Below are positions 51,880 to 60,665 of a stretch of DNA of 64,000 bases, piece after piece. The stretch is from positions 81,261 to 145,260 of the forward strand of contig CAJTMW010000011.1 of the NCBI GenBank assembly GCA_910577275.1. Direction: 5' to 3'. The position numbers and the translations under genes are program-made. The number at the start of each line of letters is the position of its first letter. Within the stretch, counting starts at the first letter, position 1. The notes under the pieces were generated by a model. That model was given only the letters and a program-made list of their open reading frames with translations. It was not told the DNA's origin and searched no databases. Source of the stretch: an uncultured Lachnospiraceae bacterium. Lineage in GTDB: Bacteria; Bacillota; Clostridia; Lachnospirales; Lachnospiraceae.

Positions 51880-52410
51880 TTATCTGCCGGTTTCCATCTG
51901 CAGCAGCAGTTCCGCTCCCCTTACCCATTTCATCTCCGGGTTACTCCGGCATAAAAAAAGGCTCTTTTTTCCGAGAAAAGGGTTCATGTTCCGGCGCAGT
52001 TCTTCCCTGTCTCCCACAGTCACATTCTCTCCCGTCAGCGCCAGAATCAGCTTTGACCTTGCGTGAAAGAGCTTTAAATTCCCGGCCAGGGCGTCAAGGG
52101 TCTTCTTTTCCGTCAGTTCTTCATATTTTTCAAAGCTGCTTCCCATCTGCAGGAAGGACAGCGGAACCACCTGATTTTCCATCTGCTCGTTGCTTTTCCA
52201 GTACAGGAGATTTAACCTGACGTTGCGGAACACCTCGCTGTGGGAGCGCAGAGCGGCGGCGATATCAAAGGCCGTCTGCTTTACATATTCCCGTGGAAGG
52301 TTGCAGTCAATAACCACCGTCATTTCAAGCTGTCCGCCGTTATAATTCCCCGGCACATGAAGCACGCGCGTGACGGCGTCACTCAAATTCTTTTTTGCAA
52401 GTAAGTTCAC
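51880..52410 (-). CDS. Unrecognised cytosolic protein
   Basis: A 176-residue protein I cannot assign. It starts MNLLAKKNLSDAVTRVLHV and has a strand-like LEMTVVIDCNLPREYV, a helix, then RLNLLYW, VPLSFLQMG and SKLILALTG. The order of strands and helices with the Asp after a hydrophobic strand is loosely like a von Willebrand A fold, but the MIDAS motif DxSxS is missing. It lies 34 bp upstream of the LysR gene on the same strand, and 65 bp after the Rpn-like gene. Confidence 0.65.
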   Translation of the reverse strand: MNLLAKKNLSDAVTRVLHVPGNYNGGQLEMTVVIDCNLPREYVKQTAFDIAAALRSHSEVFRNVRLNLLYWKSNEQMENQVVPLSFLQMGSSFEKYEELTEKKTLDALAGNLKLFHARSKLILALTGENVTVGDREELRRNMNPFLGKKSLFLCRSNPEMKWVRGAELLLQMETGR

Positions 52411-52475
52411 TGAAACTCCTCCCTCTCAAAGCTCCGGCATATGCCGCCTTTCTCCGTCTATTTCGCTACCTTCCC

Positions 52476-53387
52476 TTATGCATTCAGTAACTGATATATC
52501 TCCTCGCTGTCATACTCCGGCCCGCACTTTCCGGCCGCCTCGCAGATACGCTCCACCGTCGAAGGTTCCTCATCCAGCTCCTCCGCTATCTGCGCAGGGT
52601 TTTTTCCTTTTATTAATTTTCGGCATACTAAGGCAATCAGTTGAATACCTTTTCCTTTCTCTATACCCTTCTCAATTCCGGCTTTCTCACCGTCGCTCCA
52701 TATCATTTCACCCAATGCTGTCATACCTAACGCCTCCTTTACTCTGTTTAAATCCGCCCCTTCAAGAAATTTGCAGGCAAACGCATACAAAACCGCTTCC
52801 ATTTGCTGCCTGTCCGCCTTTGAAATCTGGCGGCTTTCCTTATCAATTATTTTCTTTGCCCCGAGTATCCTGTCCCTGATACTGCTCTTTCCCGACATCA
52901 GCGGCGTCAGAAGGAGTGGACCCATATTCTCTTTTGAAAGGCTTCCCTCCTCCGCTTTTTGTTTTAACTCTGCAATCACTTTGTCGGCATCCTGCTTTTT
53001 CATCTGCAGCGGAATAATACGGTAATGATTGATTCCTTCTTTCAATTCACTGTGTATCTTTCGCGTATTACCCGAACAGAGGACATAGGTGGTTACCGGC
53101 TTTTTGTAAGTCATTTCCGTGTGGGCATCATATACCCGGAACCTGCGGAGGTCGTCTTTGCTTATCTCCACACTCTCAAACTCCAGATGCACTAAAGAAC
53201 CGTCCTCCATCTCAAAAAGCATATCCTCTGTCCCGCGCACCGCCTCCAGACGAATCTGCTCTGTAGGCAGCATCCTCCGTATTTTCCCTTTCACATGAAA
53301 ATACGGCAAAAGCTCCTGCCCGAAATACATACCGGCACTCTTTAATGCCTTGTCTTCCAGCTGCAAACCGGAATATTCATTCGCCAT
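52476..53387 (-). CDS. Rpn/PD-(D/E)XK nuclease-family protein
   Basis: A 303-residue protein of the Rpn (recombination-promoting nuclease, transposase_31-like) group: RGTEDMLFEMEDGSLVHLEFES holds a D...ExE pattern of a PD-(D/E)XK nuclease in two pieces, with YVLCSG strand and QMEAVLYAFACKFLEG helix. The tail has the repeat GIEKGIEKGKG typical of these proteins, then a helix-turn-helix-like AQIAEELDEEPSTVERI. Rpn proteins cut DNA and may have selfish or defence roles. The active lysine is not clear. Confidence 0.78.
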   Translation of the reverse strand: MANEYSGLQLEDKALKSAGMYFGQELLPYFHVKGKIRRMLPTEQIRLEAVRGTEDMLFEMEDGSLVHLEFESVEISKDDLRRFRVYDAHTEMTYKKPVTTYVLCSGNTRKIHSELKEGINHYRIIPLQMKKQDADKVIAELKQKAEEGSLSKENMGPLLLTPLMSGKSSIRDRILGAKKIIDKESRQISKADRQQMEAVLYAFACKFLEGADLNRVKEALGMTALGEMIWSDGEKAGIEKGIEKGKGIQLIALVCRKLIKGKNPAQIAEELDEEPSTVERICEAAGKCGPEYDSEEIYQLLNA

Positions 53388-53700
53388 ACAGCTCCTTTCC
53401 AGCTATAGGAGAACCTGTCATCATTATATGCCAAAAACAGTTTTCAGGCAATGCGCTTCATTTGTGTTTTTATCATTATATCTCCGGCATAAAGTATTTG
53501 TCAAATCGTTAAAAAGTTTTCACGGAATAAATGTCCGAAACGGACAATATATGCATTTACTTTTGCTCTTAAGAATTGCAACAGATGAAAAGACCCGACA
53601 GGCTTCCTGATATCCATTGCCTGAAACGTTTTTATTTTAGCAGAGTTGTGGAGGGTTTACAAGGGGTTTTTGTGGGAAATTTGGTGTGTTTCAATAGTAC
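53388..53700. other. Noncoding gap before the palindromic element
   Basis: No gene is seen. It holds the Rpn promoter region and one small inverted repeat, TGTCCG/CGGACA (53532-53546), plus a T-rich stretch near 53625-53670. Confidence 0.5.
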
Positions 53701-53850
53701 GCCATAGAAAGGGGGGCTTCCTCCGTCGCCACGCTCTCGCTCTACAAAAACATAGCAGTACTAAGCTCGCGAGTTGCACAGCAACTCGTGACCTCGCTAA
53801 GTACTGATGTTTTTGTAAGGGCTCCTTGAGGACGCCCCCCTTTCCATGGC
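53701..53850 (+). repeat. 150-bp palindromic element, copy 1
   Basis: A nested palindrome. Outer AAAGGGGGGC pairs with GCCCCCCTTT and GCCAT with ATGGC. Then CCTC/GAGG, TACAAAAACAT with ATGTTTTTGTA, CAGTACT with AGTACTG, and at the tip GAGTTGC ACA GCAACTC (53771-53787). The sequence between stems (CGTCGCC...TCGCTC and GGGCTCCTT) is kept in copy 2. No open frame. Confidence 0.8.
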
Positions 53851-54028
53851 TGTGTATCGAAAAATCTACTGCAAATTTCTGTCAGCCAAAGTTGCTATAA
53901 AGTAACAAGCTTGCTAATATAACAGAGAGACGATAGCTGACTGGACAAACTCAGTCAAAACCCTACCGCCAACCGCTACTTAGCTTACTTTCTCTGAAAT
54001 ATACGTACCTATAGCCAGAGACGAAACA
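53851..54028. ncRNA. Foldable core between the two palindromes (candidate structured RNA)
   Basis: Nested helices can be drawn: GCTATA 53894-53899 with TATAGC 54010-54015; AAGTAA 53900-53905 with TTACTT 53985-53990; GCTAA 53913-53917 with TTAGC 53980-53984; and a TGACTG/CAGTCA hairpin (53938-53943, 53952-53957). CAGAGA 53923-53928 could pair with TCTCTG 53991-53996 across these as a pseudoknot. No coding frame, no known RNA family recognised. RNA status is inference. Confidence 0.4.
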
Positions 54029-54179
54029 GCTCAAAGAAAAATAAGCATCCTTAAGGAGCCCTTATAAAAACGTCGGTGGTTAGTGAGGTCACGAGTTGCT
54101 ATGCAACTCGCGAACTTACCACCGCTACGTTTTTATAGAGCGAAAGCGCGGCGACGAAGGATGCTTATTTTCTTTGAGC
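54029..54179 (-). repeat. 151-bp palindromic element, copy 2 (inverted)
   Basis: Read on the minus strand it aligns with copy 1, and stem positions differ in matched pairs. The outer stem here is GCTCAAAGAAAATAAGCAT with its complement, instead of the G/C run. TATAAAAACGT/ACGTTTTTATA replaces TACAAAAACAT/ATGTTTTTGTA, and CGGTGGT/ACCACCG replaces CAGTACT/AGTACTG. The tip GAGTTGC/GCAACTC (54093-54109) is unchanged. It ends 57 bp from the carB stop. Confidence 0.8.
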
Positions 54180-54236
54180 GTTCTTCCTTTGAGCATTACC
54201 TACTTCTCCTACCCCATACTATATTTCCAAAACATC

Positions 54237-57200
54237 TCATATCGACGCAACATCAATCAACGTAAACTGTTCCCTTGCATTCTCCAGACTGGTCACCAGC
54301 GCCCTTGCGGTGTCCATTGCCGTAATACAGTTTACTCCCGTTTCAATGGCTGTTCTTCTGATTAAAAATCCGTCTCTCGACTTGTCACGTCCCTGAGTGG
54401 GGGTATCGATTACCAAATCGATTCTGTGTCCTAAAATCAAATCCATTACGGTGGGGGATTCCTGGGAAATCTTATTGACTTTCCTTGCCTTCACTCCCGC
54501 CTCCTGCAATGCCGCCGCCGTGCTCCTTGTGGCGTAAATGGTGTAGCCGAGCTTTTCAAATCTTCTGCCGATTTCAACCGCTTCGCCCTTGTCGGCGTCC
54601 TTGACGGTGATAATCATCTGTCTGTGCTTCGGCAAATCAATTCCCGCTCCAAGGAAGGCTTTGTACAGGGCCTCGTTGAAGGTTTTGGCAATGCCAAGGC
54701 ACTCGCCTGTGGATTTCATTTCAGGCCCTAAGCTGATTTCCGCTCCTCTGATTTTTTCAAAGGAAAATACCGGCATCTTGATGGCAAAATAGTCCGCCGC
54801 AGGCGCAAGCCCCGGCTCGTAGCCCAGCTCTCTGATGGATTTGCCCATAATTACCTCGGCCGCAAGGTCCACAATGGGAATTCCGGTGACCTTGCTGATA
54901 TAAGGTACGGTACGGGAGGAACGGGGATTGACCTCGATGACGTAAACCTCCTCGCCGATAGCGATAAACTGTATATTAATCAGGCCCTTTACATGAAGCG
55001 CCCTTGCCAGCCTTGCGGTATAATCCGCAATTTTGTCCCTGACGGTGCCGGATATGGTAAAGGCCGGATAAACGGAAATACTGTCCCCGGAATGCACGCC
55101 GGTTCTCTCGATATGCTCCATAATGCCCGGTATCAGAATATCCTTTCCGTCGCAGACCGCGTCAACCTCAATCTCCTTGCCCTGCAGATATTTATCCACC
55201 AGTATCGGATGGTCCTGGGCGATTCGGTTGATGATGTTCATAAACTCCTCAATCTCCTCGTCGCAGATGGCAATCTGCATTCCCTGACCTCCAAGCACAT
55301 AGGAAGGACGTACCAGTACCGGATAGCCCAGCCTGTTTGCCACTTCCTTTGCCTCCTGCGCCGTGTAAACGGTATCGCCTGCCGCCCGGGGAATCCCGGT
55401 TTCCTCCAGAATCCGGTCAAACAGCTCCCTGTCCTCGGCGGCGTCCACGTCCTCCGCCTTTGTCCCCAGAATGGGCACGCCCATTTTCATCAGGCTTTCC
55501 GTCAGCTTAATGGCTGTCTGTCCGCCGAACTGCACCACCGCCCCGTCCGGCTTTTCCAGACGGACGATGCTCTCCACGTCCTCCGGCGTAAGAGGCTCAA
55601 AATACAGCTTATCGGCAATATCAAAGTCCGTGCTCACCGTTTCCGGGTTGTTGTTGACGATAATCGTCTCGTAACCTGCCTTTGCAAAGGCCCAGGTGGC
55701 ATGGACGGAACAATAGTCAAACTCGATTCCCTGTCCGATTCTGATAGGGCCCGAGCCCAGCACCAACACCTTTTTCGGCGGCGTCGTGAGCTCCGCCTCG
55801 TTTTCGCTGCCGTATACGGAATAGTAGTAAGGGGTACACGCCTCGAATTCCGCCGCGCAGGTGTCCACCATCTTATAAGCCGCCACGATGCCGTTATCGT
55901 AGCGCAGCTTTTTAATTTCTTCCTCTGTCCTGCCGGTGAGTCTTGCAATCACATTGTCCGGGAATTCAATCCGTTTTGCCTCCCGCAAAAGCTCAGGCGT
56001 AAGCGGCTTTTCCTTAAGGGCCTGCTCCATCTCTACTAATATCGCAATTTTATCAATAAACCACTCGTCAATCATGGTGATTTCATGAATTGTCTCGTAG
56101 TCGATTCCCTTGCGGAGAGCCTCGGCTATCACATAAATCCTCTGGTCGTCCACCTTCTTAAGGCGCGTCTTTAATTCCTCCGCGGAAAGGGCGCTGAAAT
56201 CATAACTGAGGAGACAGTCCACATGCTGCTCCAGAGAACGGATGGCCTTCATAAGCGCGCCCTCGAAGTTGTCACAGATGCTCATAACCTCGCCGGTGGC
56301 CTTCATCTGAGTGGTCAGTGTTCTTTTTGCGGTGATAAATTTATCAAAAGGCAGCCTTGGCAGCTTTACCACCACATAGTCCAGCGTGGGCTCAAAGCTG
56401 GCAAAGGTCTTGCCCGTAATGGCGTTTTTAATTTCGTCAAGGGTATAGCCAAGGGCAATCTTGGCCGCCACCTTGGCAATGGGGTAGCCGGTGGCCTTGC
56501 TTGCCAGCGCCGAGGAACGACTGACACGGGGATTCACCTCAATCACACAGTATTCAAAGCTATCGGGATGAAGGGCAAACTGCACATTACACCCGCCGGT
56601 AATCTCAAGCTCGTCGATGATATTGAGTGCCGCGGAACGGAGCATCTGGTATTCCTTATCCCCCAGCGTCTGGGAGGGCGCCACCACGATGCTGTCCCCG
56701 GTATGCACCCCTACGGGGTCGATATTTTCCATGTTGCAGACGGTGATGCAGTTGCCTGCGCCATCGCGCATCACCTCATACTCGATTTCCTTCCAGCCCG
56801 CAATACAGCGCTCCACAAGAACCTGCCCCACTCTGGATAGCCTGAGTCCGTTCTCAAGAATGCTCTCGAGCTCCGCCTGATTGTGGGCGATTCCGCCGCC
56901 GGAGCCTCCCAGGGTATAAGCGGGACGAAGCACCACGGGATAGCCTATGGTATTGGTAAAGGCCACGCCCTCCTCCACCGTTTCCACCACCTGGGACGCG
57001 GCGCAGGGCTCGCCGATTTTTTCCATGGTATCCTTAAACTCCTGCCTGTCCTCCGCCTTCTTAATGGTGGCCGCGGTAGTGCCAAGAAGCCTTACATTGT
57101 GGGCTGCCAGAAATCCCGACTCCTCCAGCTCCATGCCAAGGTTAAGGCCCGCCTGTCCCCCTAAAGTGGGGAGAATGCTGTCAGGCTTTTCCTTTTCTAT

Positions 57201-57431
57201 AATCTGCTCCAGGACTCTTGCGGTAAGGGGCTCGATGTAAACCTTGTCCGCAATGTTCTTGTCTGTCATAATCGTTGCCGGGTTGGAATTTACCAGAATA
57301 ACCTCAACGCCCTCCTCCTTTAAAGAACGGCAGGCCTGAGTTCCCGCATAGTCAAATTCCGCCGCCTGCCCAATCACAATCGGGCCGGAGCCAATCACCA
57401 TTACTCTTTTTACATTTGGATTTTTAGGCAT
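54237..57431 (-). CDS. carB: Carbamoyl-phosphate synthase large subunit
   Basis: The full-length 1064-residue subunit: two ATP-grasp halves, each starting with a GSGPI(V/R)IGQ motif (near residues 14 and about 560), with AGLNLGMEL and the EVNPR(V/S)SRSSALASKATGYPIA signature. A C-terminal MGS-like allosteric domain (from about 930) ends FTLIDVASI. It makes carbamoyl phosphate from bicarbonate, ammonia and two ATP for pyrimidine and arginine synthesis. It follows carA by 20 bp with AAGGAGG. No pyr or arg gene is adjacent. Confidence 0.97.
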   Translation of the reverse strand: MPKNPNVKRVMVIGSGPIVIGQAAEFDYAGTQACRSLKEEGVEVILVNSNPATIMTDKNIADKVYIEPLTARVLEQIIEKEKPDSILPTLGGQAGLNLGMELEESGFLAAHNVRLLGTTAATIKKAEDRQEFKDTMEKIGEPCAASQVVETVEEGVAFTNTIGYPVVLRPAYTLGGSGGGIAHNQAELESILENGLRLSRVGQVLVERCIAGWKEIEYEVMRDGAGNCITVCNMENIDPVGVHTGDSIVVAPSQTLGDKEYQMLRSAALNIIDELEITGGCNVQFALHPDSFEYCVIEVNPRVSRSSALASKATGYPIAKVAAKIALGYTLDEIKNAITGKTFASFEPTLDYVVVKLPRLPFDKFITAKRTLTTQMKATGEVMSICDNFEGALMKAIRSLEQHVDCLLSYDFSALSAEELKTRLKKVDDQRIYVIAEALRKGIDYETIHEITMIDEWFIDKIAILVEMEQALKEKPLTPELLREAKRIEFPDNVIARLTGRTEEEIKKLRYDNGIVAAYKMVDTCAAEFEACTPYYYSVYGSENEAELTTPPKKVLVLGSGPIRIGQGIEFDYCSVHATWAFAKAGYETIIVNNNPETVSTDFDIADKLYFEPLTPEDVESIVRLEKPDGAVVQFGGQTAIKLTESLMKMGVPILGTKAEDVDAAEDRELFDRILEETGIPRAAGDTVYTAQEAKEVANRLGYPVLVRPSYVLGGQGMQIAICDEEIEEFMNIINRIAQDHPILVDKYLQGKEIEVDAVCDGKDILIPGIMEHIERTGVHSGDSISVYPAFTISGTVRDKIADYTARLARALHVKGLINIQFIAIGEEVYVIEVNPRSSRTVPYISKVTGIPIVDLAAEVIMGKSIRELGYEPGLAPAADYFAIKMPVFSFEKIRGAEISLGPEMKSTGECLGIAKTFNEALYKAFLGAGIDLPKHRQMIITVKDADKGEAVEIGRRFEKLGYTIYATRSTAAALQEAGVKARKVNKISQESPTVMDLILGHRIDLVIDTPTQGRDKSRDGFLIRRTAIETGVNCITAMDTARALVTSLENAREQFTLIDVASI

Positions 57432-57451
57432 TGCTGCTCCTCCTTCTGTAT

Positions 57452-58585
57452 TTAACCCATCATATCAATAAATCTGTCAAACAAATAACCGGAATCGTGG
57501 GGACCCGGAGACGCCTCCGGGTGGAACTGGACGGTGAAAATATTTTTTCCGGTATAGGAAAGTCCCTCGTTGGTGCCGTCGTTTACATTGACAAAAGCCG
57601 GAACCGCAACTGCCGGGTCCAGTTTTTCGGCGTCCACCACATAGCCGTGATTCTGGGAGGAAATATAAACCCTGCCGCTTTTTAAATCCTTTACCGGGTG
57701 ATTGCCTCCCCGGTGCCCGTACTTCATCTTAAAGGTATCCGCCCCCGTGGCAAGGGCCATGAGCTGATGCCCCAGACAGATTGCAAAAATGGGTATATCG
57801 CTGTCGTAGAGCTTCTTTATTTCTTTGATAATCTCCGTACATTCCTTGGGGTCGCCGGGGCCGTTGCTTAACATAATGCCGTCCGGCTTATCTGCGATAA
57901 TCTCCTCCGCCCTTGTCCCCGCGGGATACACCGTAACCTCGCATCCGCGCCCCGCAAGGGAGGCCGCAATATTATCCTTTGCGCCGAAGTCAAGAAGCGC
58001 AACCCTTTTGCCGGCCTGTGCCCCCGGCTGCGCAGATTGCGTCTGTAAAACCTCCGGCTTTGCAGAAAGCCCCCGGCCGTCCTTTTTTTCAAAATGATAT
58101 TTATGGGAACAGGTTACTTTTTCAACTACTTTTCCGGTAGTATATTGTTTTAACTGGGGAAGAATCAAGGCAGAATTATAATTTTCATCGGTGGTAATCA
58201 TACCGTTCATAGTGCCTTTTTCACGAAGAATCTTGGTCAGCGCGCGGGTATCGATGCCCGCAATGCCCGGAATTTCCTGCTCGGCCAGAAATTCCTGTAT
58301 CGTTATTTCCTTTCGGAAATTACTTGCCGTGCGTGAAAGCTCCCTTACAATAAAAGCGTCCGGCCACGCCCTTTTCGACTCCATATCCTCCCTGCACACC
58401 CCGTAATTTCCAATCAGGGGATAGGTCATGCATACTGCCTGTCCGGCGTAGGAAGGGTCCGTCAAAACTTCAAGATACCCCGCCATGGAAGTGTTAAAGA
58501 CAATTTCACTGATAACTTCCCTGTCGGCGCCTATATGCGTTCCTGTAAAAACAGTGCCGTCTTCCAGAATTAAAAATGCTTTCAT
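57452..58585 (-). CDS. carA: Carbamoyl-phosphate synthase small subunit
   Basis: A 377-residue glutaminase subunit. The N-terminal CarA domain has VFNTSMAGYLEVLTDPSYAGQ, followed by GIDTRALT. The class I amidotransferase domain has SNGPGDPKE, nucleophile Cys in AICLGHQLMALATGA, and catalytic His/Glu in VQFHPEASPGP. It feeds ammonia from glutamine to CarB. A good promoter lies upstream (58633-58661). There is no obvious pyrimidine attenuator in the short leader. Confidence 0.97.
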   Translation of the reverse strand: MKAFLILEDGTVFTGTHIGADREVISEIVFNTSMAGYLEVLTDPSYAGQAVCMTYPLIGNYGVCREDMESKRAWPDAFIVRELSRTASNFRKEITIQEFLAEQEIPGIAGIDTRALTKILREKGTMNGMITTDENYNSALILPQLKQYTTGKVVEKVTCSHKYHFEKKDGRGLSAKPEVLQTQSAQPGAQAGKRVALLDFGAKDNIAASLAGRGCEVTVYPAGTRAEEIIADKPDGIMLSNGPGDPKECTEIIKEIKKLYDSDIPIFAICLGHQLMALATGADTFKMKYGHRGGNHPVKDLKSGRVYISSQNHGYVVDAEKLDPAVAVPAFVNVNDGTNEGLSYTGKNIFTVQFHPEASPGPHDSGYLFDRFIDMMG

Positions 58586-58632
58586 CCAATTCCTGCTCCC
58601 TTTCTTTTTATTTTTCTCTGAGTAATCGGTTC

Positions 58633-58661
58633 ATTATAGCATAAGAGATTTGCCTGTTCAA
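58633..58661 (-). promoter_or_regulatory. carAB promoter
   Basis: On the minus strand TTGAAC (58661-58656) and TATAAT (58638-58633) are exactly 17 bp apart, about 48 bp upstream of the carA ATG. It overlaps the ATTTGCC/GGCAAAT hairpin that follows the small membrane gene. Confidence 0.75.
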
Positions 58662-58678
58662 CCGGCAAATGCACTTTC

Positions 58679-58840
58679 TCACTCCTTATGCCGGTAAAAC
58701 GAAATACATGCCAGCGCGCAGACCATCGGTATCGCCGCATACCCGGCGTTTCCGTTTCCACGGTTAAGCAGCACATATCCCGCCCCCGCAAATGTCAGGA
58801 TGATAAATACTATACTCAATACAAGCACCAGTTTTTGCAT
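58679..58840 (-). CDS. Small membrane protein of 53 residues
   Basis: ATG at 58840 follows GGAGGAGG at ideal spacing; TGA at 58681. The product begins MQKLVLVLSIVFIILTFAGA, has a short Gly/Asn turn, then a second hydrophobic segment (YAAIPMVCALACISFYR) and ends HKE. Two membrane helices; family unknown. It starts 22 bp after the DUF885 gene and is followed by a hairpin (ATTTGCC/GGCAAAT). Confidence 0.75.
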   Translation of the reverse strand: MQKLVLVLSIVFIILTFAGAGYVLLNRGNGNAGYAAIPMVCALACISFYRHKE

Positions 58841-58861
58841 ACTGTCCTCCTCCATCTTCTT

Positions 58862-60637
58862 TCACCGGGAAGCCGCCTTCTCCTCCATCCACTCCTCCAT
58901 GCAATCCTCTATAATATAGAAGGGAGCCGGTCCCGTCTTAAGAAAGAACTCATGGAACTCCTTCACGTCAAAGTCGTCCCCCAGCTCCTGCTGCGCCTTT
59001 TCCCTCAGATTCAAAATCTCAAGGTAGCCGATAAAATAGCTGAGATAATTGGCGGGCTCCTGCACAATCAAATCGAATATCTCGTCAACCGTGCTCTCGT
59101 CGGAAATCCCGTATCCCTCAAGGAATTCGGAAACCTCCTCCTTTGTCCAGCCGTCGTAGTGAATCGCCATGTCAATGTAGGCGGACAATGCCAGCGCCCA
59201 TGCGCTGTTTCCCCCGGACAGCTCCGCAAGCTCCTCCTCCATTCCCCCGAGGATGCCGGAATACTCAAACTCCACATAGGTTGCCCATCCTTCTGAATAT
59301 CCGGGATAAGAAAAGAGGCTCCGTATCAGGGGAAGCTCCCCGGTGCCGGTGTAAACATTCTGATACAAATGCCCCGGATATCCCTCATGTGCCAGCATGG
59401 GATAAAGCTCTGTCTGTCCGTCGTCCACATATTTTCCGTTAATATAAATCACGTTATTTTTCAAATCGTCAACAGGGGTCGTCAGATAAAAGGCCGGGCT
59501 TAAATGCTCCTCCATAGAGGGATGGACATATTTCACCCTGTAATTCACCTCCGGCGGCTCCGGGAAATATTCCCCCATCCTGCCCTTTAAATCCTCTATT
59601 ATCTCTTTCGGCTCCGTAACCGGGTACTCATAGTCCATAAATTCATAGTAAAGCTCCGGGTTTTCCATTATTTTCATCTGCATACCGAAAAGAAAGCTTT
59701 CCAGAAATTTTTCCGTGCTCCGCTGAAGCTTTTTCACCGACAAATCGGAGCCTGTCGCGTTACGAACCAGATATTCATAATACTCTTTTCCTTTTTCATA
59801 ATAGGAAAGCCCGTATTCATTGACGCCGTTCCCCTTAAGCTCCGTAAGGCCGTCAATCAGCACCTGATAGCCCTCCGTCACCTCCCCGGTGATAATATCA
59901 TGGTTCTTTATGCGGTATTCTTCCTTTTCCTGTTCGGAAAGTCCCTCAAAGGATGCTATCTTATCGTCAAACACCTCTATCATGTAGTTTTCTTCCGGTT
60001 CCTCGATAAATTCGGCGCATTGTTCGATAATCGCGTCCGCCACGTCGTCGGACATGAAAAGACCGGCCTTTGCCTTTTCCCGCTCAAAAGCCACAATCTC
60101 CTCGAAAGCCTCGTCTGTCTGTGAAGCCAGCTCCAGATAATCGTCGATATCCCGCCGGGTGCGGAAGGTATACTCTGCAAGCACTATGGGAAGCTGGGCC
60201 TGATAGCCTGTGGTGGGGCTTAAAATCTCCTCGTACAGCGAAAACTCCCTCGCAGAAAGCTCCGTCTCCACATAGTCTGTCATAATATCATAAACTATCT
60301 GCTGCTGCCCTGTCAGAGTATCCTTATCAAAAGCGGAAAGCTCCTTTTTCAATTCTTCAAGCTCACTGTAAAACTCCTCGTCGTCCGGCGAAAAATTCCC
60401 CAGCGTCACCTCATAATCGGTAATCCCGTAGTTTTCGGGATAAGCCAGAATATAATGGAGATTAATGGTGTTCCCTGCCACTTCCTCCCGAAAGCATTCC
60501 TCCAGAAAAGCGTCAAACTGCTCCGGCGAAGGGCGGCTCATGTTTACCGCCGCAAACACAAGCCCCGCTGCCGCCAGAGCAACTGTCAGAAATACCGCTA
60601 TCCATTTGCCGTACCGCTTTTTTTCCTGATTTTCCAT
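58862..60637 (-). CDS. DUF885 zinc metallopeptidase-like exported protein
   Basis: A 591-residue DUF885-family protein with an N-terminal signal anchor (WIAVFLTVALAAAGLVFAAV). The likely zinc motif is HEGYPGH near residue 415 with a downstream Glu in GYSEGWATYVE, and the C-terminus has the family's TGPAPFYIIEDCMEEW. This fits a surface or secreted metallopeptidase facing outside. The substrate is unknown. GGGAGAT lies before the ATG. It may share a transcript with the DUF5722 gene 28 bp upstream. Confidence 0.85.
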   Translation of the reverse strand: MENQEKKRYGKWIAVFLTVALAAAGLVFAAVNMSRPSPEQFDAFLEECFREEVAGNTINLHYILAYPENYGITDYEVTLGNFSPDDEEFYSELEELKKELSAFDKDTLTGQQQIVYDIMTDYVETELSAREFSLYEEILSPTTGYQAQLPIVLAEYTFRTRRDIDDYLELASQTDEAFEEIVAFEREKAKAGLFMSDDVADAIIEQCAEFIEEPEENYMIEVFDDKIASFEGLSEQEKEEYRIKNHDIITGEVTEGYQVLIDGLTELKGNGVNEYGLSYYEKGKEYYEYLVRNATGSDLSVKKLQRSTEKFLESFLFGMQMKIMENPELYYEFMDYEYPVTEPKEIIEDLKGRMGEYFPEPPEVNYRVKYVHPSMEEHLSPAFYLTTPVDDLKNNVIYINGKYVDDGQTELYPMLAHEGYPGHLYQNVYTGTGELPLIRSLFSYPGYSEGWATYVEFEYSGILGGMEEELAELSGGNSAWALALSAYIDMAIHYDGWTKEEVSEFLEGYGISDESTVDEIFDLIVQEPANYLSYFIGYLEILNLREKAQQELGDDFDVKEFHEFFLKTGPAPFYIIEDCMEEWMEEKAASR

Positions 60638-60665
60638 CTGTATCTCCCATGACGCGGCGCTTGCT

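Noticed and set aside
53532..53546. TGTCCG/CGGACA inverted repeat as an operator
   Set aside because: A single short palindrome with no second copy and no linked regulator; could be chance.
53701..54179. CRISPR array or insertion sequence
   Set aside because: Only two units, in opposite orientation and each self-complementary; no transposase frame and no spacer-repeat pattern.
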